This document shows positions 27,565-35,800 of a stretch of 64,000 nt of DNA, piece after piece. The notes under the pieces are model-generated. The model was not told the DNA's origin. It made no database searches and was given only the letters and a program-made list of their open reading frames with translations. Position numbers and translations under genes: made by a program. Numbering within the stretch: the first letter of the stretch is position 1; every line of letters begins with the position of its first letter. Source of the stretch: Microbacterium proteolyticum (GTDB lineage: Bacteria; Actinomycetota; Actinomycetes; Actinomycetales; Microbacteriaceae); assembly GCF_030818075.1 (NCBI RefSeq), contig NZ_JAUSZZ010000001.1:806001-870000 (forward strand), in the 5' to 3' direction.

Positions 27565-28722
27565 ATGGCGAAGAAGAACGCGGACAAACCCGACCTCGAC
27601 GACAAGGCATTCGTCCAGGCGACGTCCGAGGCCAAGTCCCGGTACGGCCGATTCAATCTCGCGATCGTCGGGAGCTCGGGCGTCGGGAAGTCGTCGCTCG
27701 TCAATGCGGTGTTCGGCCGCGACTGGGCGAAGGTCGGCCGCGGCCTGCCTGTCACCAGGGGTGTGCAGTTCTACAGCGACGACTCGCTGGGGATCTGGGA
27801 TGTCGAGGGATTCGAAATCGGCTCGCCCATTCCTCCCGACCAGCAGCTGCGGAACCACCTCGACGCCATCGCCGCGCAGTCCGGCGATCAGCAGATCTCC
27901 GTCGTCTGGTACTGCGTGAAGGCCAACGACGACCGGCTCACCCCCGCCGACATCGCGATGATCCGCGAGCTGGATGCCCGGGGTCTGCCGGTGATCCTGG
28001 TGCTCACGAAGGTCGATTGGATCAAGAATCCGCTCACCGGCAGCCAGGGCGTCGCGAAAGACGTGCAGGCCTTCGTCGACTGGCTCCACGACCCCGTCGA
28101 CCAGACGACCGGCGAACGCATCGATGTGCCGTATCGCCGCGTCATCCTCACCTCCACCCGAGACCGGCACGGGAAGGGCAAGGGGCACGGCCTCGGTGAC
28201 CTTGTCACCGAGACGCTGGCCCTCGCTCCCGAGCGCGACAAGGACGCCTTTCGCATCGCACAGCGCCTCAACCTCCCGTGGAAGCGCGAGATGGCCCGGC
28301 CGATCATCGCCACGGCGGCCGCAGCGGCAGCGGGGGCTGCGACCGTTCCGCTTCCTGTCTCGGATGCTCTCACTCTGGCGCCGATCCAGCTCACGATGAT
28401 GGGGCGGATCGCCGCCATCTACGACCTCGAGGTCAAGACCATGCTGTCGGCGGGAGCCCTCGCCCAGTTCGGCGTGCAGGTCGCCGGGCGGGCGCTGGCG
28501 ACCAGCTTCCTCAAGCTGATCCCCGGTGCCGGCATCGTCGTCAACGCCGCGGTGGCCGGTGCGCTTACCGCGGCGACGGGGGAGAGCTGGATGAAGATCT
28601 GCGAACTGCTCCACACCGGCAAGATCGACGTGCGCAAGCTCGACCAGGAGTGGTCGAAATACGCGCCGAGCTTCATGGACGTCGCGCGCAAGCTCGTCGA
28701 GCGGCGCGTCGGCCGGACGTAG
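27565..28722 (+). CDS. Era-like GTPase with C-terminal hydrophobic (DUF697-like) region
   Basis: A 385-residue protein. The P-loop GSSGVGKSS lies at 36-44. G3 is DVEG (in LGIWDVEGFEIG), and G4 is TKVD (about 157). The C-terminal third (about 240-345) has three hydrophobic stretches rich in Ala/Gly (IIATAAAAAAGAATVPLP, FLKLIPGAGIVVNAAVAG), typical of DUF697/YcjF-like membrane association. It is a predicted membrane-associated GTPase of unknown role. Related proteins sit near stress or defence genes, but nothing around it specifies a pathway. Confidence 0.75.
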   Translation: MAKKNADKPDLDDKAFVQATSEAKSRYGRFNLAIVGSSGVGKSSLVNAVFGRDWAKVGRGLPVTRGVQFYSDDSLGIWDVEGFEIGSPIPPDQQLRNHLDAIAAQSGDQQISVVWYCVKANDDRLTPADIAMIRELDARGLPVILVLTKVDWIKNPLTGSQGVAKDVQAFVDWLHDPVDQTTGERIDVPYRRVILTSTRDRHGKGKGHGLGDLVTETLALAPERDKDAFRIAQRLNLPWKREMARPIIATAAAAAAGAATVPLPVSDALTLAPIQLTMMGRIAAIYDLEVKTMLSAGALAQFGVQVAGRALATSFLKLIPGAGIVVNAAVAGALTAATGESWMKICELLHTGKIDVRKLDQEWSKYAPSFMDVARKLVERRVGRT

Positions 28723-28749
28723 CGGCGTCGGGCGGGCTCATCCGGGCGC

Positions 28750-28832
28750 GTGATGAGCGGAGGACGTGGGGTGGGCGGAGGATGGATGCCGTCGGGGCGT
28801 CCTCCGTTTGCCCCTGCTCCTCCGCTCGTCAC
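28750..28832. repeat. Dispersed inverted repeat, family B, copy 2
   Basis: GTGATGAGCGGAGGACGTGG is mirrored at the far end by GCTCCTCCGCTCGTCAC. A second inner pair (GCGGAGGATGG / GTCCTCCG) gives a nested hairpin. Copy 3 at 28963 is nearly identical, so about 210 bases apart the same element occurs twice between the GTPase and the CutC-ROK gene. Confidence 0.75.
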
Positions 28833-28962
28833 GTCCTTGGGCATGGTTTCGGTTGCGGCGTCGCTCCGGCGACGGCCGCGGCCCGCTTGGGTGACGGCGG
28901 CGGCCGGCTTGGGTGGCTGCCGCGGAGTGAGCGTCGGCGGCTCGGTGGTCGTTGCCCCGCGC

Positions 28963-29045
28963 GTGATGAGCGGAGGACGTGGGGTGAGCGGAGGATGGAT
29001 GCCGTCGGGGCGTCCTCCCGTCGCCGCTGCCCCTCCGCTCGTCAC
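28963..29045. repeat. Dispersed inverted repeat, family B, copy 3
   Basis: Same outline as copy 2 (GTGATGAGCGGAGGACGTGG ... CCCCTCCGCTCGTCAC). Its right end supplies the TGA stop of the convergent CutC-ROK gene at 29042-29044, so insertion of the element may have set the C-terminus of that protein. It could also act as a terminator hairpin for both converging genes. Confidence 0.75.
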
Positions 29046-30955
29046 GGCTGCGGATGCGGCTCGGCCAGCACGACCGGCGCAACCCACGAGCGGGTGACCT
29101 CGGACCGCTGGGCGGCCTCGAATGCCAGCATCGCAGCGCCCACGCGGCCGGCGTGCGAACCGAGCGCCGCCGTGACCAGGCGCGGGGCGTCGCGCCAGGC
29201 GAGGGCCGCGGCGAGGCGCGCGCGCAGGGGGTCGACGAGCACGTCCCCGGCCTGCGCGACGCCACCACCGAGCACGATCACCTCGGGGTCGACGAGCAGC
29301 GTGAGGGTCGCCAACCCCGTCGCGAGGGCGTCGAGTCCCTCCGACCACACGCGCGCCGCGACAGGGTCGGTGTCGACGCGGGCGGCGATGGCGGCGGCAT
29401 CCGGGGGCTCGACGAGCAGGTCGTCGCCGAGGAGTGAGGTGGCTGCGGCGTAGCGGCGCGCGAGGCCCGCGCCCGAGAAGTACACCTCGAGGCACCCGCG
29501 CTGTCCGCACGTGCACAGCTCTCCGCCGGGGACGGCGGGGATGTGGCCCAGCTCGCCGGCTCCCGCGATGGCACCCTCGACGGCGCGTCCGTCCGAGGTG
29601 ATCGCGGCGGCGACGCCGGTGCCGATCGCGGCGAAGACGGCATCGCCCGATCCGGCGGCGGCGCCCAGGGCGCGCTCGGCTGCGCCCGCCGCGCGCACGT
29701 CGTGACCCACCGCGACGGGGAGGCCGATCGCCTCGCTGAGGATTCGCGCGAGGGGCACGTCGGTCCACCCGAGCGTCGCGGCGTAGAGGACGGTGCCGGT
29801 GGCGCTGTCGATGAGCCCGGGGCTCACCACACCGGCGCCCACGACGGTGCGGCCCATGGCATCCGCGGCTTTCATGAGGTCGCGGAGCAGGTCGGCGATC
29901 CGCGTGACCGTCTCGGCGCCCGAGCTACCGGTCGCGATGCGAGCGCCGCGGAGCACGCGTCCATCGACGTCGACCAACGCGCCCTTGGCGGAGGTGCCGC
30001 CGATGTCGACGGCGACCACGGCCGGGTGCGAACCGTCGGCCGGGCCCGGAGAGCCAGGCATCACGCGCCCGTCGCTGTCGACCGGCGCGCCCTTGGCGGA
30101 GGTGCCGCCGATGTCGACGGCGACCACGGCCGGGTTCGACGGCTGCGCGGTGTCGGCCTGGATCCGGGAGCTGCGTATCAGCCCCCCGTCGGCGACCACG
30201 GCCGGGTGCGGCGGGAGCGCGCTCGCGGCAGCGGCGGCGACCGTGTCACGGACTACCGACTCGTCGGTCACGAGGTGCCCGCGATCGGAGGCGATTTGTG
30301 CGCGCAGATGCACTTCGCGCACCCCCGTGCGGGCGATCAGCGCCGCCACGTTCTGGGCGCGCACCGATCCGCCGGCCAGCACGATCGGCATCCGGGAGTT
30401 GTCCGACCGTGCGTGCAGGGCGCGGAGCACGTCGGCCCCCTCCTCCGCCGTCGCAGCCCCGCCCGAAGTGAGCACCCGCTCGACGCCGTGCTGCGCGAGG
30501 GTCTCGTAGGCGTCGACGAGGTCGACCGTGTCGTTGAACGCCTTGTGGAAGGTGACCGGCACGGTGCCGGCAGCCTCGCGGATGGCGGCGAGAGCCGGAA
30601 CGTCGACGCGGTTCTCGGCGGTGAGGGCGCCGAAGACGATGCCGACGCGGACGCTGCTCGTCTCGGCCAGCGCAGCGATCGCGCGGGTGTCGGCGACCAT
30701 CACGCGCAGCTCGTCGTCGGAGTACACGAAGTCGCCCCCGCGCGAGCGGACCATGATCTGCACGCCCACGCGGTGAACCGACGCGAGCACCGTCTGGATC
30801 ATGCCGAGGCTGGGAGTGGTGCCGCCCTCGAGCAGATCGGCGCAGAGCTCCACGCGATCGGCGCCCGCGCGTTCGGCGGCGAGCACGCCGGCGAGGTCGT
30901 CGACGCAGATCTCGACGAGCGCGCGAGGGACGCCCGCGGCGAGGGATGCCGTCAC
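29042..30955 (-). CDS. CutC-ROK sugar kinase fusion protein with internal duplication
   Basis: A 637-residue protein from GTG 30955. Residues 12-245 are a complete CutC-type TIM barrel (VEICVDDLAG, GADRVELCADLLEGGTTPS, VRSRGGDFVYSD, TFHKAFND, VLTSGGAATA). Residues about 311-637 are a ROK kinase with DIGGTSAKG (phosphate 1), the zinc motif CTCGQRGCLE and GTGVAAAI. Between them the ROK start occurs once more (275-300, NPAVVAVDIGGTSAKG), spaced 36 codons, and a shorter third piece (HPAVVADGG) at about 250. The kinase half probably phosphorylates a hexose. The CutC half has a debated role (copper homeostasis versus a metal-binding sugar-related enzyme). No frameshift separates the halves. Confidence 0.85.
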   Translation of the reverse strand: MTASLAAGVPRALVEICVDDLAGVLAAERAGADRVELCADLLEGGTTPSLGMIQTVLASVHRVGVQIMVRSRGGDFVYSDDELRVMVADTRAIAALAETSSVRVGIVFGALTAENRVDVPALAAIREAAGTVPVTFHKAFNDTVDLVDAYETLAQHGVERVLTSGGAATAEEGADVLRALHARSDNSRMPIVLAGGSVRAQNVAALIARTGVREVHLRAQIASDRGHLVTDESVVRDTVAAAAASALPPHPAVVADGGLIRSSRIQADTAQPSNPAVVAVDIGGTSAKGAPVDSDGRVMPGSPGPADGSHPAVVAVDIGGTSAKGALVDVDGRVLRGARIATGSSGAETVTRIADLLRDLMKAADAMGRTVVGAGVVSPGLIDSATGTVLYAATLGWTDVPLARILSEAIGLPVAVGHDVRAAGAAERALGAAAGSGDAVFAAIGTGVAAAITSDGRAVEGAIAGAGELGHIPAVPGGELCTCGQRGCLEVYFSGAGLARRYAAATSLLGDDLLVEPPDAAAIAARVDTDPVAARVWSEGLDALATGLATLTLLVDPEVIVLGGGVAQAGDVLVDPLRARLAAALAWRDAPRLVTAALGSHAGRVGAAMLAFEAAQRSEVTRSWVAPVVLAEPHPQP

Positions 30956-31180
30956 CGCGACACTCCGACTTGCTCGTGGGTCTCGCGGGCGACGGCGAGG
31001 GGCGCGCGGGGCGGCGCGGGCGGTGTCACGGGCCTGGATCCTTCCCGCGGTGTCGCCCGCGATGTCGATCTGTCGACGCGGGGTGAGTCCTCGAGCGTCG
31101 GTGGATGAAGACTGTCAGTACCGTGTTACGCGGATGATTCGATGCCACCCGACTCCACGGCGTGAAACGCTGGACGCACG

Positions 31181-31840
31181 ATGACCGACTCCACGCCCGC
31201 CGATCGCCTCCGCGCCGCCCTCGCGCACTCCGACGCCTCCGCGCGGCTGCAGACGGCGCTCGCCGCGGGAACGCGGCCCCACGACAGCTACATCGCCGAG
31301 CTCGTCGCCCGGTGCGCCGTCGAGAGCGACTTCTTCGTGCGCGACATGCTCACGTGGGCGTTGACGCGGCACGACCCCGCGCGGGCGGTCGCGGCGCTGC
31401 TGCCCGAGGTGGGGTCCGACGTGCCGCAGGCACGCAGTCAGGCGCTGCACACGCTGTCGAAGATCGGCGATCCCGCCGCGTTCGCCGTGATCACGCCGGC
31501 GGTGCTGCGCGACCGGCACCCCGAGGTGGCACGGGCGGCGTGGCGCACGGCATCCGGTCTCGTTCCCGACGACGCGCACGAGGCGCTCGCCGACGAGCTC
31601 GCCACGCAGTTCGGCCGCGGCGACCACGACACCCAGCGGAGCCTCAGCCGGGCCTTCGCGGCGATCGGATACCGCGCCGAACCAGCCGTCGAGCGGGCGG
31701 CGGCGTCGCCGTACGACGTCGTCAGCGCGCACGCGCGGGCCACGGCGATCGTCATGGACGACCCCGACACGGAGTTCGCCGAAGCGGTGGTGGAGGCGCG
31801 ACGGGTGGTGGCGCAACGGGCGCTGCCTGCGGAGGACTGA
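31181..31840 (+). CDS. HEAT-repeat protein
   Basis: A 219-residue all-helical protein. Repeating blocks such as VGSDVPQARSQALHTLSKIG and LRDRHPEVARAAWRTASGLV match HEAT/PBS-lyase type repeats. No catalytic motif or membrane segment is visible. Such proteins are protein-binding scaffolds in the cytoplasm. It stands alone, divergent from the CutC-ROK gene. Confidence 0.75.
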   Translation: MTDSTPADRLRAALAHSDASARLQTALAAGTRPHDSYIAELVARCAVESDFFVRDMLTWALTRHDPARAVAALLPEVGSDVPQARSQALHTLSKIGDPAAFAVITPAVLRDRHPEVARAAWRTASGLVPDDAHEALADELATQFGRGDHDTQRSLSRAFAAIGYRAEPAVERAAASPYDVVSAHARATAIVMDDPDTEFAEAVVEARRVVAQRALPAED

Positions 31841-31938
31841 CCGAGCGGCTCTGAGCCTCGCGCGGCACGGCTTGGGCGGCTCCGTCCGGCCCGAGTCGCC
31901 CAGAGCAGCTCCTCAGCGGGGCTGCTGAGCGAGCCGTG

Positions 31939-32571
31939 TCACCGCAGGGCGTACTGCCACACCCGCGGCACGGCCCCACCGGCGACCCACTCCCGCAGTA
32001 TCTCGACGCCCCAGAGGTCGAGTCCCCACGTGTCGGGAACATGGATGCCGCCGATACCCGCGGCATCCGGTCTCTTCGTCCGCCGAGCGAGGCCGTCGGG
32101 CAGGCGGCTTCCCTCGAGGTCGAGGATCGGATCGACCACGACGACCTCATCGCCCTCGGGGAGGGTGCGTGCGCGTTCGACCAGCGCCCGCACCTTCCAG
32201 TGCTCCCACATCACGTTCGGGCCGGTGTCGACGCGGTCGTCGGTGGGCGGCGCGGGAAGTTCGGCGGCATCCGGGAATCGCACGGCATCCTCCAGCCCGA
32301 TCTCGGCGGCCAGTGCCTGCAGCGCGCGCGGGTCGATGAGACGGCCGGTGTTCCAGACGACATCGACACCGTCCGCGACGAACTCGCGAAGGGCTCGGTG
32401 CACGTCGGGGCGGAAGAAGAAGCGTCCGTCGGCCGTCACATCGGCGTCGTCGGGAACGGGCAGGGGTGCTTCCTCCCTGCCCTCGCGCATCGCCGCATAG
32501 GCGCGGATCGGCGAGTCGATCTCGACCAGGAGGGTGCCGTCGACGCTGAGGAGAATCGTTCGCCGGGCCAT
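31939..32571 (-). CDS. HAD-superfamily-like protein lacking the nucleophile Asp
   Basis: A 210-residue protein resembling HAD hydrolases. Motif I reads LLSVDGTLL instead of DxDGT, so the phosphate-accepting Asp is Ser. Motif II is VVWNTGR, a likely motif III Lys is in MWEHWKVRAL, and motif IV is VVVVDPILD. Without the nucleophile, phosphatase activity is doubtful, so it may bind rather than hydrolyse a phosphate ligand. Length suits a minimal HAD domain. It is divergent from the acyltransferase gene. Confidence 0.7.
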   Translation of the reverse strand: MARRTILLSVDGTLLVEIDSPIRAYAAMREGREEAPLPVPDDADVTADGRFFFRPDVHRALREFVADGVDVVWNTGRLIDPRALQALAAEIGLEDAVRFPDAAELPAPPTDDRVDTGPNVMWEHWKVRALVERARTLPEGDEVVVVDPILDLEGSRLPDGLARRTKRPDAAGIGGIHVPDTWGLDLWGVEILREWVAGGAVPRVWQYALR

Positions 32572-32757
32572 TCGTCAAGTGTGCCTCCCGCTCGCCCGTC
32601 AACCCCTACCCCCTATCGGGGATCTCCCGACCACGGGGGAGTACCGTCTCTCAAGGTCTGCGCGACTCCACGTGCTCAGGTCGACCCCCCAACGGTGTCG
32701 TCGACGGGCATCTCGTCGCGCTCGCACGCGACACGGGAGGCGACCATCACCACCACG

Positions 32758-33906
32758 ATGACCGCGCCCCCGCTGGCGACGGCCCCCGGACCCCTCGACC
32801 GCGTGCGCACCCTGCCCTCGCTCACGGGCCTGCGGTGGGCGACGGCGATGCTCATCTTCGGCCACCACATCATGGCGGTGCAGTACATCGCCGGTACGGC
32901 GGGCGACGTGTGGAGCTTCGTCTTCGAGGCGGGCAAGACCGGCGTGACGCTCTTCTTCATCCTCTCGGGCTTCGTGCTGGCGTGGGGCTACAAGCCGCAG
33001 CAGAGCGCCCGCTCGTTCTGGTGGCACCGCGTCGCGCGCATCTACCCGCTGCACGTCGTGGGCGTCGGGCTCGCGCTCCTCGCCGCCGCGACCCTCGTGC
33101 CCGAGATCCGAACCGACGGCGCCGCACCGCTCATGGCCAACGTCTTCCTCGTGAACGGCTGGGTGCCCGACTGGTGGCAGGCGGGAAACCCCGCAAGCTG
33201 GTCGCTCGTGTGCGAGGCCTTCTTCTATCTCGGCTTCCCGCTCCTCATCCGTCCGCTCGTGCGGGCGTCGAATCGCGCACTGACGGTCGTGGTCGTGGCA
33301 TCCCTCGTTCTGGTCGCCCTGGCCCCGCAGATCGCCGCCCTCGCTCCGGGCGTGCTGTCGTCGGCATCCACTCCCCTCCTGCGCCTGCCGGAGTTCGTCG
33401 TCGGCATGACCGTGGCGCTGATGCTGAAGCGCGGACGATGGATGCCGCTGCGCCTGTCGATCGCGCTGCCCCTGGCCGTCGCCGGATACGCGCTGTCGGA
33501 GGCGCCGATGCTGCCGGGCACCGACGTGCACCCCGGCCTCGCCGCCACCGTCGGGTTCTACGCGCTGCTCATCGCGTCGCTCGCGAACGCCGACGCCCGC
33601 GGACGCTCGACGTTCCTCGCCCGGCCGCTCTGGCAGGAGCTCGGGCGGGTGTCGTTCGCGTTCTACCTCGTGCACCTGCTGGTGATCGCGTCGGTGTCGT
33701 CGGGGTGGCCCGGCGGGCATCCGGAGCTTCCGTGGCAGCGGGCGCTGCTGCTCGCGCTCGCCGCGTTCGGCATCGCGCTGGCGATCGCGTGGGCGATGCA
33801 CAGGCTGGTCGAGATTCCGGCGCAGCGGTGGCTGCTGCAGTACGACCGGTCGCGTGTGGCGGCGCGGCCCGCGTCGACCCTGGTCGCGGAGGACGCGCGC
33901 GCGTAG
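32758..33906 (+). CDS. Acyltransferase family 3 (OafA-like) membrane protein
   Basis: A 382-residue membrane protein with about ten hydrophobic segments. LTGLRWATAMLIFGHH carries the conserved RxxA and His of acyltransferase 3, followed by GVTLFFILSGFVLAWGY and FWWHRVARIYPLH. ATG 32758 was chosen; GGGAGG sits 17 bases upstream, a rather long gap, so an earlier non-ATG start cannot be excluded. It would transfer acyl groups to a cell-surface polymer or glycan. The next small gene follows after 9 bases. Confidence 0.85.
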   Translation: MTAPPLATAPGPLDRVRTLPSLTGLRWATAMLIFGHHIMAVQYIAGTAGDVWSFVFEAGKTGVTLFFILSGFVLAWGYKPQQSARSFWWHRVARIYPLHVVGVGLALLAAATLVPEIRTDGAAPLMANVFLVNGWVPDWWQAGNPASWSLVCEAFFYLGFPLLIRPLVRASNRALTVVVVASLVLVALAPQIAALAPGVLSSASTPLLRLPEFVVGMTVALMLKRGRWMPLRLSIALPLAVAGYALSEAPMLPGTDVHPGLAATVGFYALLIASLANADARGRSTFLARPLWQELGRVSFAFYLVHLLVIASVSSGWPGGHPELPWQRALLLALAAFGIALAIAWAMHRLVEIPAQRWLLQYDRSRVAARPASTLVAEDARA

Positions 33907-33915
33907 GCTCGCCCG

Positions 33916-34107
33916 ATGTACTCACTCGCCGGACCGCACGTGCTCATCCTGCTTCTGACGTGGGGCCTCGGCCTCGCCCTGATCGGCGGTGCCGTCTATG
34001 TGGCGGTGCGCCTTGCGGTGCTCCACGCGCTGAAGGCGCACACGCGCTGGCTCGGCGAGGGCGGCGCGGGGGCGGCGGGGCGCCCGGCGGGGCCGAGCGA
34101 GGGCTGA
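33916..34107 (+). CDS. Small single-span membrane protein
   Basis: A 63-residue protein starting 9 bases after the acyltransferase stop. Residues about 8-36 form one long hydrophobic helix (HVLILLLTWGLGLALIGGAV), followed by a basic, then Gly/Ala-rich tail. Small proteins of this type are common downstream of membrane genes in Microbacteriaceae. Probably real but of unknown function, likely co-transcribed with the acyltransferase. Confidence 0.55.
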   Translation: MYSLAGPHVLILLLTWGLGLALIGGAVYVAVRLAVLHALKAHTRWLGEGGAGAAGRPAGPSEG

Positions 34108-34148
34108 CGCGGGGGTATCGCCGCTCCGCGCTGCGGTGCGTCCCCGTG

Positions 34149-34235
34149 CCCCTCCCCTTCCCGGTGACGTGCGCACCCCGTGGCCCCTCCCCTTCCCGGT
34201 GACGTGCGCACCCGCGGGCCCCTCCCCTTCCCGGT
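34149..34235. repeat. 35-bp tandem repeat, three copies
   Basis: CCCCTCCCCTTCCCGGTGAC begins units at 34149, 34184 and 34219, each followed by GTGCGCAC-like sequence; the third copy runs into the family A hairpin cluster. The period is 35 bases. A related CCCTCCCTTTCCCGGTGAC lead-in precedes the second family A cluster at about 40823, so this lead-in seems to belong to the element. Confidence 0.75.
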
Positions 34236-34431
34236 GACTTGCGCCGTATGTACGCGGCGAGGGCGGTTTCGCGTGCATATGGCGCGAGTCATCGAGTTTC
34301 CCATGACTTGCGCGGTATGTCCGCGGCGCGGGGTACTTCGCGTGCATATGGCGCGAGTCATCCAGTTTTCCCGTGACTTGCGCCGTATGTCCGCGGCGCG
34401 GGTGGTTTCGCGTGCATATGGCGCAAGTCAC
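34234..34431. repeat. Palindromic repeat family A, three tandem copies
   Basis: Copies start at 34234, 34303 and 34373 (period 69-70). Each begins (G/A)TGACTTGCGCCGTATG and ends GCATATGGCGCAAGTCA(C/T), so the two 23-base ends pair with about two mismatches around a GGCGCGGGCGGTTT-like loop. A partial fourth copy (GTGACTGGCGCGGC) follows at 34442. The same element forms a larger cluster at 40837-41381. The open frames through it on both strands are by-products of the repeat. Confidence 0.9.
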
Positions 34432-34562
34432 CGAGTTTCCCGTGACTGGCGCGGCGTCGGCACCTGTTCTCCACAGATCCCGTGTTCTCGCGCGGTCAGG
34501 GGGGCGGGAGCGGCCAACCGACCGGGTCACCGCCACGGAGCCGACCGGGCCGGAAACGCCGA

Positions 34563-34590
34563 AGGGGCGCGCCCTCCCGGCCGCGCCCCT
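34563..34590. terminator. Hairpin between converging genes
   Basis: AGGGGCGCG and CGCGCCCCT form a 9-bp stem around a CCCTCCCGGC loop, just beyond the end of the minus-strand FAD oxidoreductase gene. It is placed to terminate that operon and probably also transcripts coming from the repeat cluster. Confidence 0.55.
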
Positions 34591-34605
34591 CCTTCACACG
34601 ACGAC

Positions 34606-35775
34606 TCAGTCGTCAGCGACCGGCGTCCACGCGCCGGTCGCGACCGGCTCGGGCGCCTGCACGCCGACGAACCGTGCGAAGCGGAAGTCGTCGAGCAGCG
34701 GCGACGGCGCGCCCGTGACGATCTCCTCGGCGACGAGCTCGCCGAGGATCAGCCCCAGCGTCGCGCCCGAGTGCGTGAACAGCGCCGACAGGTTCTGGAT
34801 GCCGGGAACCTCGCCCACGGCCGGGTCGCCGTCGCCGGGGATCGGCTTCAGTCCCGCGCCGACGCGGGATGCCGTCAGCTGCGGATGACCAGCGAGCACG
34901 CGCGACGCCTCTTCGAGCAGGCCCGCGACCGACTCGTCCGGCACCGTGAGCGAGCCGTCGTCGGCGACCTGCACGGACTGCTCGGCCCAGTCGGCATCCA
35001 GCACCAGACGCCCGTCGGGCGTCGGCCGCACGGCGACGCGCGGCGTGTTGAGCACGGTCTGCACCGGAACGTCGACCGGGTCGGTGAAGAGCACGAAAGC
35101 CGCGGGGGTGGCATCCGGGATCGTCACACCGAGGGCCGCGAGGTCGGCGGGAACGGCGGGACCGGTCGCGAGCACGACGTGGTCGGCCTCGATGCGGCTG
35201 CCATCGGCGAGCACGACACCCGTCGCCACGCCGTCCTGCACGTCGACGCGCGCCGGGCCCACGTTCTCGCGCACCTCCGCACCGGCGGCGACGGCGTCGG
35301 TCACGAGCGCGGCGATGAGGTCGGGCATGTTCACCCAGCCTTCGCCGGGGTTGAAGATCGCGCCCTCGGCGGCGACGGCCTCAGGGTCGACGTCGGGGGC
35401 GACCGAGGCGATGTCGGCGCGATCGACCCAGACCGCGTCGTAGCCGTTGCGGCGCTCGAAGTCGAAGGTCTCGCGGAAGCTCTCGCCGGGGCCGGCCCAT
35501 TTGAGCGCGCCGTCGAAGCGCAGGTACGCCTCGCTGCCCGGGTGGTGAGCACGCCACGAGCGGTAGCGGTCGATCCCCGCGATGCGCAGGTAGTGGTAAG
35601 CGGCGGAGCGGTCACCTGAGGAGTTGAGCCAGGCGATCGAGCGCCCGGAGGCGCCGTCGGCGAGGGCTCCCTCGGTCACGAGCGTGACGTGGACACCGGC
35701 GCGCGCGAGGTGCGCGGCGGTGGAGACGCCGAGGATGCCGCCGCCGACGACGGCGACGTGATGAAGACTGGTCAT
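34606..35775 (-). CDS. FAD-dependent oxidoreductase (DadA/glycine oxidase-like)
   Basis: A 389-residue protein. The dinucleotide-binding motif VVGGGILGVSTAAHLA sits at residues 9-24, and a FAD-binding ATGPAVPADL stretch lies near residue 205. The C-terminal SALFTHSGATLGLILGELVAEEI is typical of DAO-family oxidases and dehydrogenases acting on D-amino acids, sarcosine or opine-like secondary amines. It is the last gene of an operon with an amino-acid ABC transporter and a Gfo/Idh/MocA dehydrogenase. Oxidation of an imported amino compound is therefore likely. The exact substrate is open. Confidence 0.85.
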   Translation of the reverse strand: MTSLHHVAVVGGGILGVSTAAHLARAGVHVTLVTEGALADGASGRSIAWLNSSGDRSAAYHYLRIAGIDRYRSWRAHHPGSEAYLRFDGALKWAGPGESFRETFDFERRNGYDAVWVDRADIASVAPDVDPEAVAAEGAIFNPGEGWVNMPDLIAALVTDAVAAGAEVRENVGPARVDVQDGVATGVVLADGSRIEADHVVLATGPAVPADLAALGVTIPDATPAAFVLFTDPVDVPVQTVLNTPRVAVRPTPDGRLVLDADWAEQSVQVADDGSLTVPDESVAGLLEEASRVLAGHPQLTASRVGAGLKPIPGDGDPAVGEVPGIQNLSALFTHSGATLGLILGELVAEEIVTGAPSPLLDDFRFARFVGVQAPEPVATGAWTPVADD

Positions 35776-35800
35776 GGAGGTGTCTTTCTTCCGGGGGGAG

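Noticed and set aside
34234..34431. Small Cys/Arg-rich peptides encoded in the repeat clusters
   Set aside because: Reading frames such as TCAVCPRRG recur only because the DNA repeats. They lack start signals and appear on both strands and in several frames.
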